From assembly GCF_004522235.1 (NCBI RefSeq), contig NZ_SDLT01000002.1:202024-266023 (forward strand): 64,000 bases of DNA. The letters are read 5' to 3'. Shown here one piece after another: positions 16,965 to 25,742 of the stretch. A program made the position numbers and the translations under genes. A model generated the notes under the pieces. That model was given only the letters and a program-made list of their open reading frames with translations. It searched no databases and was not told where the DNA came from. Position 1 is the stretch's first letter; each line of letters starts with the position of its first letter. The stretch comes from Amycolatopsis nivea (lineage in GTDB: Bacteria; Actinomycetota; Actinomycetes; Mycobacteriales; Pseudonocardiaceae).

Positions 16965-16996
16965 CTCCGCATGGTAAACCGGGATCTCCGCAGTGC

Positions 16997-17010
16997 GGAA
17001 TATTAATTCC
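16997..17010 (-). promoter_or_regulatory. AT-rich inverted repeat, candidate promoter of the flavoprotein gene
   Basis: GGAAT and ATTCC flank ATTA. On the minus strand TAATAT inside it would make a -10 box about 35 bases before ATG 16964. This short AT-rich patch stands out in very GC-rich DNA. Confidence 0.4.
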
Positions 17011-17014
17011 AGTA

Positions 17015-17596
17015 TTAGCTGGTCCGCTGCGCGCGCAGCACGGTGTCACGGGTGTGCGCGGTGCCCGGCGGAGCGGGCTTCACCCGCGGCCGGCTCTCGT
17101 CGACGAGGACGGTCCACTCGTCCCCGAGAGCCCGCGCGATGTCGTCCGGCTGGCGGTACCCGGCGTGCTCCGGCGACAGGTCGCGCGGATCGTGACTGGC
17201 GAAGAGAAAAGTCCCGCCGGGCGCGACGGCGTCGAGCAGCTTCCGCAGCACCCCGTCGTCCTGGCGAAGCGGGAAATACTGGACGCTGACCAGGTCGAAC
17301 GCCCTCGCCGGAACCGGACTCGCGGCCAGATCCGAACACACCCAAGCGATCCCGGCGTTAGCCGCGGCCGCCCGTTGCAACGCGGTGCGCGAGATGTCGA
17401 GCGCCGTCACCTGCCATCCGCGCGCGGCCAGCCACCGCGCATCAGCCCCCTCGCCGCACCCGACATCCAACGCCTGCCCCGGCGGCAACCCCTCGACCTC
17501 GGTGACGAGCACCCCGTTGGGCTCGCCGCTGAACACCTGCTCACGGCTGCGGTAGAGGTCTTCCCAGAACTGCGCGGTCTCCCCGGACGGAACCAT
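17015..17596 (-). CDS. Class I SAM-dependent methyltransferase
   Basis: Rossmann-fold methyltransferase of 193 aa, probably using S-adenosylmethionine on a small molecule or inorganic thiol; a tellurite-resistance or thiopurine methyltransferase-like role is possible. Motif I is ALDVGCGEGADARWLA, followed by the acidic VTALDIS and the VQYFPL/GGTFLFASHD post-motifs. N-terminal FWEDLYRSREQVFSGEPN is typical of this actinobacterial group. ATG 17596 is preferred to the GTG at 17608 because GGAGG lies 11 bases upstream of the ATG and overlaps the GTG. It is downstream of the epimerase gene on the same strand with a gap of about 70 bases, so co-transcription is possible. Confidence 0.88.
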   Translation of the reverse strand: MVPSGETAQFWEDLYRSREQVFSGEPNGVLVTEVEGLPPGQALDVGCGEGADARWLAARGWQVTALDISRTALQRAAAANAGIAWVCSDLAASPVPARAFDLVSVQYFPLRQDDGVLRKLLDAVAPGGTFLFASHDPRDLSPEHAGYRQPDDIARALGDEWTVLVDESRPRVKPAPPGTAHTRDTVLRAQRTS

Positions 17597-17670
17597 TTTC
17601 GTTGCCACCTCCGCCGTTCACGATTCCGCTGACCGCGCTGAACGACAAGGTTCTTTGCCGGAACCGCAAA

Positions 17671-18552
17671 TCAGCTCCGGATGTTCTCCAGGTCCGCCAG
17701 CAGACCGGGATGCGTCGGAACCCAGCCAAGTGCCTGCTGCGTGTGCGTGCTGGACGCTGGCTGATCGATCGCGAACAGCGGACCGAGCGTGCCGTACGTT
17801 TCCTCCGGGACCGATTCGACCGGAAGCCCCAGCCGCCGTCCGATCACTTCCGCGATGCCAGCGACCGCAACCCCTTCGTCGGCGACCGCGTGCCAGGCCG
17901 TTCCCGGTTCAGCCTTCTCCAACGCGAGCCGGAAAAGAACCGCCGCGTCGAGCGCGTGCACCGCCGGCCACCGCTGCGTGCCGTCGCCCGGATAACCGGA
18001 GACTCCCGTTTGCCGGGCGATGGTGGTCAACAGACCGGCGAACCCACCTTTCCCGTCGTTGTGCACCGTGCGCGGCAGCCGGATCGCGGACGTCCGGACC
18101 CCACGATCCGCGAACCCCAACACCTCGGTGACCGTGCGCCCCCTCCCGCCGACGGGCCCGTCAGTCGAAAGCGGATCGGACTCGGTCGACGCGCGCCCCG
18201 GCACATACGGCGTCCCGGAAACCGTGACCAACGGCCGATCGCTTCCGACGAGCACCTCAGCCTGTGCCTTGAGCGCCGCCGTTTCCTCGGCGACCGCGTG
18301 CGCGAGGGCTTCGGCGCTGTTGAACGCATTGGCGAAGGCGAGGTGAATCACCCCGTCCGCTTTGGCCGCAGCCTCGCGAATGACGTCCAGATCAGCCAGC
18401 GCACCCCGCACCGGCTCAGCACCCGCCTTCTCAGCCGCCGCGGCAGAGTCGTCGGACCGAGCGAGCGCGACGACGGAATGCCCGCTGCCCAGCAGTTCGG
18501 CGACGACCGCGGAGCCGACCAACCCGGTCGCTCCGGTGACGAACACGCGCAT
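17671..18552 (-). CDS. NAD-dependent epimerase/dehydratase (atypical/extended SDR)
   Basis: Extended or atypical SDR, 293 aa, with the N-terminal dinucleotide loop GATGLVGSAV and the GVIHLAFAN strand. The usual Tyr-x3-Lys catalytic pair is not obvious, so it may act as a redox-sensing or weakly catalytic NmrA-like protein. ATG 18552 has a GAGGGAG ribosome-binding site. It diverges from the TetR gene at 18641, and two strong operator palindromes lie in the 88-bp gap, a clear sign that the TetR protein controls this gene and itself. The substrate is unknown. Confidence 0.88.
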   Translation of the reverse strand: MRVFVTGATGLVGSAVVAELLGSGHSVVALARSDDSAAAAEKAGAEPVRGALADLDVIREAAAKADGVIHLAFANAFNSAEALAHAVAEETAALKAQAEVLVGSDRPLVTVSGTPYVPGRASTESDPLSTDGPVGGRGRTVTEVLGFADRGVRTSAIRLPRTVHNDGKGGFAGLLTTIARQTGVSGYPGDGTQRWPAVHALDAAVLFRLALEKAEPGTAWHAVADEGVAVAGIAEVIGRRLGLPVESVPEETYGTLGPLFAIDQPASSTHTQQALGWVPTHPGLLADLENIRS

Positions 18553-18569
18553 GGATTTCTCCCTCAGAG

Positions 18570-18591
18570 TGATGGGACTCTTGTCCCGTCA
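18570..18591. promoter_or_regulatory. TetR operator 1
   Basis: Arms TGATGGGAC and GTCCCGTCA with a 4-nt spacer, one mismatch. It is the epimerase-proximal copy of two related sites whose centres are 35 bp apart. Confidence 0.8.
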
Positions 18592-18603
18592 GACGCTACC
18601 AGA

Positions 18604-18627
18604 GTGACGGGACAAAGGTCTCGTCAC
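18604..18627. promoter_or_regulatory. TetR operator 2
   Basis: Arms GTGACGGGAC and GTCTCGTCAC with a 4-nt spacer, one mismatch. The consensus with operator 1 is TGAYGGGAC-N4-GTCYCGTCA. It sits just before TAGGAT (18629-18634), six bases before the TetR ATG. Confidence 0.82.
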
Positions 18628-18640
18628 ATAGGATGGCGTC

Positions 18641-19216
18641 ATGGCCCGATGGGAACCCGGAGCACGCGAACGGCTGGTCGTAGCGGCCGTCGACCTGTTC
18701 GCCGAACAGGGCTACGACGCCACGACGGTCGCGCAGATCGCTGAGCGCGCCGGTGTCACGAAGAGCACGTTCTTCCGGCATTTCCCGGACAAACGGGAGT
18801 TGTTGGTGGCCGGACAGGAAACGCTGAGCAAGCTGCTCGCGGAGGGAATCGCCGACGCCCCCGCCGACGCCAGCCCCCTGGAAGCAGTAGCGGAAGGCCT
18901 GCGCCGCGCCGCGACGGCCATGGGCCCGATGAACCGGGAACTCGCCCCTCGGTTGAAGGCCGCGGTCGCGGCCAGTACGGAACTCCAGGAACGAGACGCG
19001 CTTAAGAGCGTCGGCCTAGCCGCGGCGATGACTGCCGCTCTGACCGCCCGAGGCCTACCCGAGGCGACTGCCGCGCTCGCTAGTGAGTTGGGGGTGCTGG
19101 CTTTTAAGCGGGGGTATTTCACGTGGTCGGAGAGCGATCGCGGGGATGCTGATCCGGCGGAGTTTTTGGTGGCGGCGTTGGAGGAGCTGCGGGCGGCGAG
19201 CGCTTCACTGGGGTGA
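18641..19216 (+). CDS. TetR-family transcriptional regulator
   Basis: Repressor of 191 aa. The N-terminal helix-turn-helix is at about residues 26-47 (DATTVAQIAERAGVTKSTFFRHF), followed by a C-terminal ligand-binding helical domain. ATG 18641 follows TAGGAT by six bases, suggesting a leaderless mRNA. It diverges from the epimerase gene across two matched operators, so autoregulation and control of that gene are likely. From about 19080 to the stop the codon choice changes: A/T-ending codons such as gct, agt, ttt, tat and gat become frequent although almost absent before. Degenerate copies of this same 3' end follow the stop codon at 19252 and 19408. Confidence 0.93.
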   Translation: MARWEPGARERLVVAAVDLFAEQGYDATTVAQIAERAGVTKSTFFRHFPDKRELLVAGQETLSKLLAEGIADAPADASPLEAVAEGLRRAATAMGPMNRELAPRLKAAVAASTELQERDALKSVGLAAAMTAALTARGLPEATAALASELGVLAFKRGYFTWSESDRGDADPAEFLVAALEELRAASASLG

Positions 19217-19616
19217 CGGCACGCTTCCGGCGGCTCTTGCCTGGGAGCCCGGACGCCGAATCGGTGGAGTTTTGGTGGCAGCGCTGGAAGAAGCTTCGAC
19301 GAGTGCTTCGCTGGGCTGCACGGACGGTGCCTGCCCACTCCCGCACGCATTGGCACCGGACGGGTCCGCGCCGGAGAGGCGACGTCGAACGCGGCCATCC
19401 CGAGGACTCGGAGAGCGACCGCAGGGACGGACGCCGACCCAGCGGAGCATCCGGAAGAGCCTTGCACAGCAAGCACTTCACTGGCCCGAACGAGTAGTGC
19501 CAGGCATCCGCCCGCTCCGGAGGCCCTAGCGCCTCTTCGGCCGGGGCGGTGCCCGCGTCGGCGGACAGCCGTCCGGTCTGAAGCATTTCCCTTACCCGGC
19601 AACCGGAACTGCGCTG
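19217..19616 (+). repeat. Gene-free stretch holding decayed copies of the TetR 3' end
   Basis: No credible gene is seen. Two degenerate copies of the preceding gene's end (19127-19216) can be recognised. Copy 2 (19252-19316) still reads VEFLVAALEE and SASLG if one lost T in a T-run is restored. Copy 3 (19408-19487) begins with the SESDR codons, carries a GACGG insertion-like change and ends with ACTTCACTGG. Open frames here lack family motifs. Confidence 0.6.
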
Positions 19617-19655
19617 CCCGTCAAGCAGGCGAGTTGGATTCGCCTGCCTGACGGG
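19617..19655 (-). terminator. Long hairpin after the DHA2 exporter gene
   Basis: A 16-bp stem with arms CCCGTCAAGCAGGCGA and TCGCCTGCCTGACGGG and one mismatch encloses a 7-nt loop. It lies just beyond the exporter stop on the minus strand. There is no U-tract, which is common for actinobacterial terminators. Confidence 0.7.
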
Positions 19656-19662
19656 GACCGAA

Positions 19663-21177
19663 TCATGCGCACATCGCTGGCTCCTCCGGCTTGGAGTCCT
19701 GCGGGCGGTTTCGCCGACGGCCCAACAGGAAGTACGCCTGCAGTGCCGTGTACACGAGGATCGCGGCGCCCACCCACGCACTCGTGTGCAGTGCCGTCAC
19801 GAAGGACTCGCGGGCGGTGGTCAGCAGCTCCGCGCCCTCGGTGGCGGGCAGGGAGTGTGCGGTGGCTACCGCGCCGCCGAGGGTGTCGTGGGCTGCGGCG
19901 GGGGCGGTGGCGGGCAGGCCGGACTGGTAGACCGCCGTGGCGAGGCTGCCCAGCAGGGCGGTGCCGAGGGCGCCGCCCAGTTCGTAGCCGGTTTCCGAGA
20001 TCGCCGATGCGGCGCCGGCGCGGTTGACCGGGGCGGCGGAGATCACGAGGTCGTTCGTCAGGGTTTCCGACAGGGCCACCCCGCCGCCGACCAGGACGAA
20101 CGCCACTACTACCGCGGCCAGTCCGGCGTCGGCTCCGATGGTGGTCAGGACCAGGAAGCCGGCCGCGCCGAGGAGCAGGCCCAGGCTGACCAGGACCGGC
20201 ACCCGGACTCGGCGGGCGAGCCAGGCGGCTGCCAGGGCGCCGACGACGCCGGCGACCGTGGCGGGCAGCATCCACAGTGCCGCGGTCAGTGGCTTCAGGC
20301 CGAGCACCAGCTGCAGGTACTGCGGCAGCAGGAACAGCAGCCCGACCAGGGCGAACACGCCCAGCAGGTTCGTGATCACCGATCCGGCGAACTTGCGGTT
20401 GGCGAACAGGCCGAGGTCCAGCATCGGCTGGTCAAGCTGTCGCTGCCGGCGCACGAACGCCGCGCCCAGCGCGAGTCCGAGCACCATCGCGGCACCGGCC
20501 GACCAGCTGACCCCTTCCGTCGCGGCGATCTTCACGCCGTAGACGACCGGCAGCATCGTGCCGAGCGACAGCAGCGCCGACCACGGGTCGAAGCGGCCCG
20601 GGTTCGGATCGCGGAACTCCGGCAGCAGCAACGGGCCCGCGACGAGCAGCAGCACCATCACCGGCACGTTGATCAGGAAGACCGAACCCCACCAGAAGTG
20701 CTCGAGCAGCCAGCCGCCGACGACCGGGCCGACCGCCATCCCGCCGGAGAACGCCGCGCTCCAGATCGCGACCGCGGTGCGCCGCGTGCGGTCCTCGGTG
20801 AAGATGCTGCGGATCAGCGACAGCGTGGACGGCATCAGCGTCGCGCCGCCGACGCCCAGCAGCGCCCGCGCGACGATCAGCATCAGCGGCGACGTGGCGA
20901 ACGCCGCCAGCACCGAGGCCGCACCGAACGCCGCACCGCCGATGAGCAGCAGCCGCCGCCTGCCGATCCGGTCGCCCAGCGTGCCCATGAAAACCAGCAG
21001 TCCGGCCAGGACGAACGAGTAGACGTCGACGATCCACAGCTGCTCCGCACCCGTGGGCGCGAGATCCTCGCTGAGATAGGGCAGGGCGAACCCCAGGACT
21101 GTCGTGTCCACGCTGATCAACAGGACCGGCAGCACCAGAACCGCCAAAGCCCACCACTGGCCTCCGCGCCGCACCAT
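19663..21177 (-). CDS. MFS drug exporter, DHA2 family (14 transmembrane segments)
   Basis: Proton-coupled multidrug exporter of 504 aa, related to QacA/SmvA. Membrane segments begin at WWALAVLVLPVLLISVDTTVLGFALPYL, where SVDTTVLGFALP is the DHA2 motif D1. Motif A is GTLGDRIGRRRLL and motif C-like glycines occur in GPVVGGWLLEHFWWG. The ATG at 21177 is preceded by GGAAGGAAGAG. The gene diverges from the TetR gene at 21267 across two operators (21196-21215, 21238-21257), so export is very probably induced by a ligand of that repressor, as in qacA/qacR pairs. Substrate range cannot be predicted. Confidence 0.93.
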   Translation of the reverse strand: MVRRGGQWWALAVLVLPVLLISVDTTVLGFALPYLSEDLAPTGAEQLWIVDVYSFVLAGLLVFMGTLGDRIGRRRLLLIGGAAFGAASVLAAFATSPLMLIVARALLGVGGATLMPSTLSLIRSIFTEDRTRRTAVAIWSAAFSGGMAVGPVVGGWLLEHFWWGSVFLINVPVMVLLLVAGPLLLPEFRDPNPGRFDPWSALLSLGTMLPVVYGVKIAATEGVSWSAGAAMVLGLALGAAFVRRQRQLDQPMLDLGLFANRKFAGSVITNLLGVFALVGLLFLLPQYLQLVLGLKPLTAALWMLPATVAGVVGALAAAWLARRVRVPVLVSLGLLLGAAGFLVLTTIGADAGLAAVVVAFVLVGGGVALSETLTNDLVISAAPVNRAGAASAISETGYELGGALGTALLGSLATAVYQSGLPATAPAAAHDTLGGAVATAHSLPATEGAELLTTARESFVTALHTSAWVGAAILVYTALQAYFLLGRRRNRPQDSKPEEPAMCA

Positions 21178-21195
21178 GGCGCACTCTTCCTTCCT

Positions 21196-21215
21196 TGTAC
21201 CGTCCAGACGGTACA
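21196..21215. promoter_or_regulatory. TetR operator, exporter side
   Basis: Perfect 20-bp palindrome with half-site TGTACCGTCC. The core ACCGTC-N2-GACGGT is shared with the second site, with centres 42 bp (four helical turns) apart. Confidence 0.85.
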
Positions 21216-21237
21216 GTTTCGTTCCTGAGGTAGAAGG

Positions 21238-21257
21238 TAAACCGTCTGGACGGTATA
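21238..21257. promoter_or_regulatory. TetR operator, regulator side
   Basis: Palindrome with core ACCGTC-N2-GACGGT and 8 of 9 arm positions paired. It overlaps TATAGT (21254-21259), the likely -10 box of the TetR gene, so autorepression is expected. Confidence 0.85.
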
Positions 21258-21266
21258 GTCAAGGTG

Positions 21267-21827
21267 ATGGCTAAACCTTCAGCACGAGAACGCATCCTCG
21301 GTTCGTACGAGGTCATCCTCGCCGACCGCGGCCCGGCCGAGATCACGCTCGACGCCGTCGCGGCGCACGCCGGGGTGTCCAAGGGCGGGCTGCTCTACCA
21401 CTTCGGTTCGAAGGACGCCCTGCGCGACGGCCTGCTCGAACGCCTCGAGCGGCTCACCGACGAGGACCTCGAACGCGCACGGAGCGCCCCGGAAGGCGTG
21501 GTGCGGCACTACCTGCGCTCGTCGATCACCGACGTCACGCGCGACCTGGCGCTGCACCGCACGACGATGGCCGCGCTCCGCCTGGTCCTCAACGACCCGA
21601 TCGCGGCGGAGGTGTCGCGGCGCTGCACCGAGCGCACCCGCGAGCTGATGCTGGAGCACGTCGAGGACCCGGTGACGGCGGAGCTGGTGATGCTGGTCGG
21701 CGAGGGCCTCTACATGCGCGCGGCGCTGGGCGAAGAGGTGACCGACAGCCTGCTGGAGCAGATCGAGGACATCGCGGACCGGATCGAGGCCGGGGCGCCG
21801 GTCCAGGCGGGACGGCGGAAGGGCTGA
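21267..21827 (+). CDS. TetR-family regulator of the adjacent exporter
   Basis: Repressor of 186 aa. The helix-turn-helix spans about residues 25-46 (ITLDAVAAHAGVSKGGLLYHF). The C-terminal region resembles TetR_C domains of multidrug regulators. ATG 21267 lies seven bases after TATAGT and has no good ribosome-binding site, so a leaderless mRNA is likely; GTG 21264 is a possible alternative. The two ACCGTC-N2-GACGGT operators in the shared divergent promoter indicate control of itself and of the DHA2 exporter. Confidence 0.93.
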   Translation: MAKPSARERILGSYEVILADRGPAEITLDAVAAHAGVSKGGLLYHFGSKDALRDGLLERLERLTDEDLERARSAPEGVVRHYLRSSITDVTRDLALHRTTMAALRLVLNDPIAAEVSRRCTERTRELMLEHVEDPVTAELVMLVGEGLYMRAALGEEVTDSLLEQIEDIADRIEAGAPVQAGRRKG

Positions 21828-21913
21828 GCCGCGGGGATCGCCAGGCACCCGACGCCCCCTGACTTCAAGTCCGCGAGGAGAACTCCCTCAGGCGTCACTC
21901 ACGGACGACCACC

Positions 21914-22548
<635 letters not shown>

Positions 22549-22590
22549 AGTCGCCAACCAATGGTTTGCTCCACCCCAAGGAAGACCCAC

Positions 22591-23118
22591 ATGGCACCTC
22601 AGAACTCCGCCGTCAGGCCAGAGGCCGACCTCGACCTTGCCGACCAGCTCGGGCACGAGCTGGTCCGGTTCATGCGCTTGATCACCAAGGCGAAGTCCCA
22701 GGTCGCCAAACACGGGCCGGACGGGATCGAGAGGGCCGCGTACGCGATCCTCTTCTGCCTCGTCCACGAAGGCCCGCAACGCACCAGCAAGCTGGCCGAG
22801 TTCCTGCACTCCGAGATCTCCACGATCAGCAGGCAGTCCAGCTCGCTCGTGCAGCACGGACTCGTCGAACGGCAGGCCGACCCCGAGGACGGCCGCGCCT
22901 GCTTGCTCGCCCCGACCGCCGAAGGCCTCCGCGTCTTCGACGAAAACCGCAAGCACCGCGCCCGGTGGCTCGCCGACGTACTCGGCGATTGGAGCCAGGA
23001 GGAGCGCGAGACGCTCAACGAGCTTCTCGCGCGGCTCAACACAGGTATCGAAAAGAACAATCCGTCGCTGTCCGACACCGCGGCGACGGCACAGGCCAAG
23101 GGGGCCTCGAACGCATGA
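22591..23118 (+). CDS. MarR-family regulator of the exporter cassette
   Basis: Winged-helix regulator of 175 aa. The recognition region is about residues 55-100 (RTSKLAEFLHSEISTISRQSSSLVQHGLVERQADPEDGR), with the MarR wing DPEDGRACLLAPT. MarR proteins usually repress exporters or stress genes and are released by small phenolic or lipophilic ligands. ATG 22591 has AAGGAAG 6-7 bases upstream. Its stop overlaps the exporter start (ATGA), coupling translation. The upstream TTGC-N5-GCAA repeats are the probable operator. A related MarR/exporter pair lies at 56619-59248 on the other strand. Confidence 0.92.
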   Translation: MAPQNSAVRPEADLDLADQLGHELVRFMRLITKAKSQVAKHGPDGIERAAYAILFCLVHEGPQRTSKLAEFLHSEISTISRQSSSLVQHGLVERQADPEDGRACLLAPTAEGLRVFDENRKHRARWLADVLGDWSQEERETLNELLARLNTGIEKNNPSLSDTAATAQAKGASNA

Positions 23119-25742
23119 CGTCCACTGTTGAAAAACAACCTCAGTCGCGAGGGGGAGCGCCCGCTGAAGACAGCGACGGCGGTCTGCGGCTGACCCACCG
23201 CCAAATCGTCACGATCATCAGCGGCCTGATGTGCGGCATGTTCCTCGCCGCGCTCGACCAGACGATCGTGGGCACCTCGATCGTCCGGATCGCCAACGAC
23301 CTGCACGGCTTCGACCTGCAGGCGTGGGCGACCACGGCGTACCTGATCACGTCGACGATCGCGACGCCGATCTACGGCAAGCTTTCCGACATCTACGGCC
23401 GCAAGCCGTTCTACCTCGCCGCGATCGCGATCTTCGTCGCCGGTTCGGCCGCCGCGTCGTTCTCGACCTCGATGTACGAACTGGCCGCGTTCCGCGCGGT
23501 GCAGGGTCTCGGCGCCGGCGGTCTGATGTCGCTGGCCATGACGATCATCGGCGACGTGGTCCCGCCGCGGGAACGCGCTCGCTACCAGGGCTACTTCCTC
23601 GCCGTGTTCGGCACTTCCACCGTGCTCGGCCCGGTGCTCGGCGGCTTCTTCGCCGGCTTCGACACCCTCGGCGGCCTGCACGGCTGGCGCTGGGTCTTCC
23701 TGATCAACGTGCCGATCGGCATCATCGCGCTGTTCGTCGTCGCGAAGGTGCTGAACGTCCCGCACAACCGCCACGACCACAAGATCGACTGGTGGGGCGC
23801 GCTGACCATGGTCATCGCCGTGGTGCCGTTCCTGATCGTCGCCGAACAGGGCCAGAAGTGGGGCTGGGGCGACCAGAAGTCGATCTGGATGTACATCATC
23901 GGCGGCGTCGGCATCGTGTTGTTCATCGTCGTCGAGAAGCTGATGAAGGACGCCGCGCTGATCCCGTTGCGGCTGTTCAAGAACTCGACCTTCACCGTGG
24001 CCATCATCGGCGGCGTGATCGTCGGCGTGGCGATGTTCGGCGCGATCACGATGATCCCGCAGTACCTGCAGGTCGTGCAGGGCTACACGCCGACCGAATC
24101 GGGTCTGCTGATGCTGCCGCTGATGGTCGGCATCATGTCCAGCTCGATCATCTCCGGCAAGATCACCTCGAAGACCGGGCGCTACAAGATCTTCCCGGTC
24201 GTCGGCACGATCCTGATCGCGGCGGGCGCGTTCTTCTTCGCCATGGTCAAGTACGACACCCCGATCTGGCACCCGCTGGTCGCCGCGCTGATCATCGGCC
24301 TCGGCCTCGGCCAGTGCATGCAGACGCTGATCATCGCGGTGCAGAACGCGGGCCCGCGCAAGGACATGGGCGTGTCGACCGCGTCGGCGACGTTCTTCCG
24401 GCAGATCGGCGGTACCGCGGGGGTCGCGGTGTTCCTGACGATTCTGTTCAACGTGCTGCCGGGCAACATCACCAAGGCGTTCGGCGGCCACCTGCCTCCG
24501 GGCGGGGGCGCCAACCTCGGCGACCTGTCGAGCAACACGAGCGTCATCCAGACGCTGCCGGAAGCGGTGCGCACGCCGATCCTGATCGGCTTCACCGAGT
24601 CCATCACCACGGTGTTCTGGGTCGCCGGCGGCGTCGCGCTGCTGGCCACGCTGGTGCTGCTGTTCATGAAGGAGATCCCGCTGGCGGGCATGAACCCGGC
24701 GGCGGCCGCGGTCGAAGGCGGCGAAGCGCTGCTGGAAGACCTCGACGAACCGGTCCCGGCCCAGGAAGAGACCGCTGAGCTGAAGACGGCGGGTTCGCTG
24801 TTCGAGGAGGCCCCGAAGGAGCCGGTGCTCGTCGGAGCCGGCGGCAGGCACGCCCTGACCAACGGCCACGGCGACGCGCAGGCGGTGGCTGACGCCCGTC
24901 CGATGCCGATCACCAACTCGGTGGCCGACGCGGAATTCGGCACGGCCACCGGCTCGGGCGGCGTCCCGGTCACCGGCCACGTGCGCCGCCAGGACGGCAG
25001 CCACGTGAGCGCGGCCGCGCTGACCCTGATCGACCAGCAGGGCCGTCAGGTGGCGCGGGCGACCGGCAACGGCGACGGCAGCTACTCGATCCCGACCCAG
25101 GGTCCGGGAACGTACGTGCTGATCGTGTCCGCTCCCGGGCACCAGCCGCAGGCCTCCAGCGTGGTGGTCGGCGGGCACCCGGCGAACCTGGACGTCACGC
25201 TCACCGGTTCCGGCGAGCTGACCGGCGTGGTCCGTTCGATCGGCACCGCGACCCCGCTGGCGAACGCGACGGTCACGCTGACCGACTCGCGCGGCGAGGT
25301 CAACGGCGCGTTCATCACCGCCGAGGACGGCGTCTACACCTTCAGCGGCGTCGGCGCCGGGCAGTACACGCTGGTCGCGAGCGGCCCGCACTACCGCCCG
25401 GTCGCGGTCACGCTGACGGTGCCGGACAGCGGCGTGCTGCGCCACGACGTCGAACTCGCCGGCGCGGTGCTGCTCCAGGGCGTCGCGCGCACCGAGGGCG
25501 ACCGGATCGTGCCGGACGCGCGGATCACCGTGCTCGACGCGAACGGCAACGTCGCGGCGGTGGCCCGCACCGACAGCGAGGGCCGCTACGTGGTCAGCGA
25601 CCTGCCGATCGGCTCCTACACGGTCGTGGCGAGCGGATACCCGCCCGCCACCAGCCAGGTGACGCTGGACGACGGCGAGGCCCAGCACGACGTGCGGCTG
25701 AGCTACGACCAGGCGCTCGACGAGCTGGTCGACCGGTCATGA
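23115..25742 (+). CDS. DHA2-type MFS exporter fused to three carboxypeptidase-regulatory-like domains
   Basis: Membrane exporter of 875 aa, about 350 longer than a plain 14-helix DHA2 transporter. Residues about 25-520 form the MFS part, with LAALDQTIVGTSIVRIANDL (DHA2 motif), KLSDIYGRKPFYL (motif A) and GPVLGGFFAGF (motif C). A 90-residue Glu/Ala-rich linker follows, then three consecutive beta-sandwich repeats of about 83 aa (from residues 615, 700 and 784), each with the pattern GxV-xxG-xPxxxAxVTLxDxxG...TxxDGxYxFxxxxxGxYTLxASxxxYxP of the CarboxypepD_reg/Cna_B-like fold. With an even helix number the tail should lie in the cytoplasm, unusual for this fold. It overlaps the MarR stop and the YceI start, forming a three-gene operon. 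Confidence 0.9.
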   Translation: MTSTVEKQPQSRGGAPAEDSDGGLRLTHRQIVTIISGLMCGMFLAALDQTIVGTSIVRIANDLHGFDLQAWATTAYLITSTIATPIYGKLSDIYGRKPFYLAAIAIFVAGSAAASFSTSMYELAAFRAVQGLGAGGLMSLAMTIIGDVVPPRERARYQGYFLAVFGTSTVLGPVLGGFFAGFDTLGGLHGWRWVFLINVPIGIIALFVVAKVLNVPHNRHDHKIDWWGALTMVIAVVPFLIVAEQGQKWGWGDQKSIWMYIIGGVGIVLFIVVEKLMKDAALIPLRLFKNSTFTVAIIGGVIVGVAMFGAITMIPQYLQVVQGYTPTESGLLMLPLMVGIMSSSIISGKITSKTGRYKIFPVVGTILIAAGAFFFAMVKYDTPIWHPLVAALIIGLGLGQCMQTLIIAVQNAGPRKDMGVSTASATFFRQIGGTAGVAVFLTILFNVLPGNITKAFGGHLPPGGGANLGDLSSNTSVIQTLPEAVRTPILIGFTESITTVFWVAGGVALLATLVLLFMKEIPLAGMNPAAAAVEGGEALLEDLDEPVPAQEETAELKTAGSLFEEAPKEPVLVGAGGRHALTNGHGDAQAVADARPMPITNSVADAEFGTATGSGGVPVTGHVRRQDGSHVSAAALTLIDQQGRQVARATGNGDGSYSIPTQGPGTYVLIVSAPGHQPQASSVVVGGHPANLDVTLTGSGELTGVVRSIGTATPLANATVTLTDSRGEVNGAFITAEDGVYTFSGVGAGQYTLVASGPHYRPVAVTLTVPDSGVLRHDVELAGAVLLQGVARTEGDRIVPDARITVLDANGNVAAVARTDSEGRYVVSDLPIGSYTVVASGYPPATSQVTLDDGEAQHDVRLSYDQALDELVDRS

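Noticed and set aside
19083..19529. Possible small gene after the TetR gene
   Set aside because: Its similarity to TetR ends is explained by decayed duplicated DNA; there is no start with a ribosome-binding site.
22599..25688. A 1029-codon open frame antisense to the MarR-exporter genes
   Set aside because: It is a compositional shadow of the real genes; its His/Arg/Asp-rich translation has no recognisable domain.
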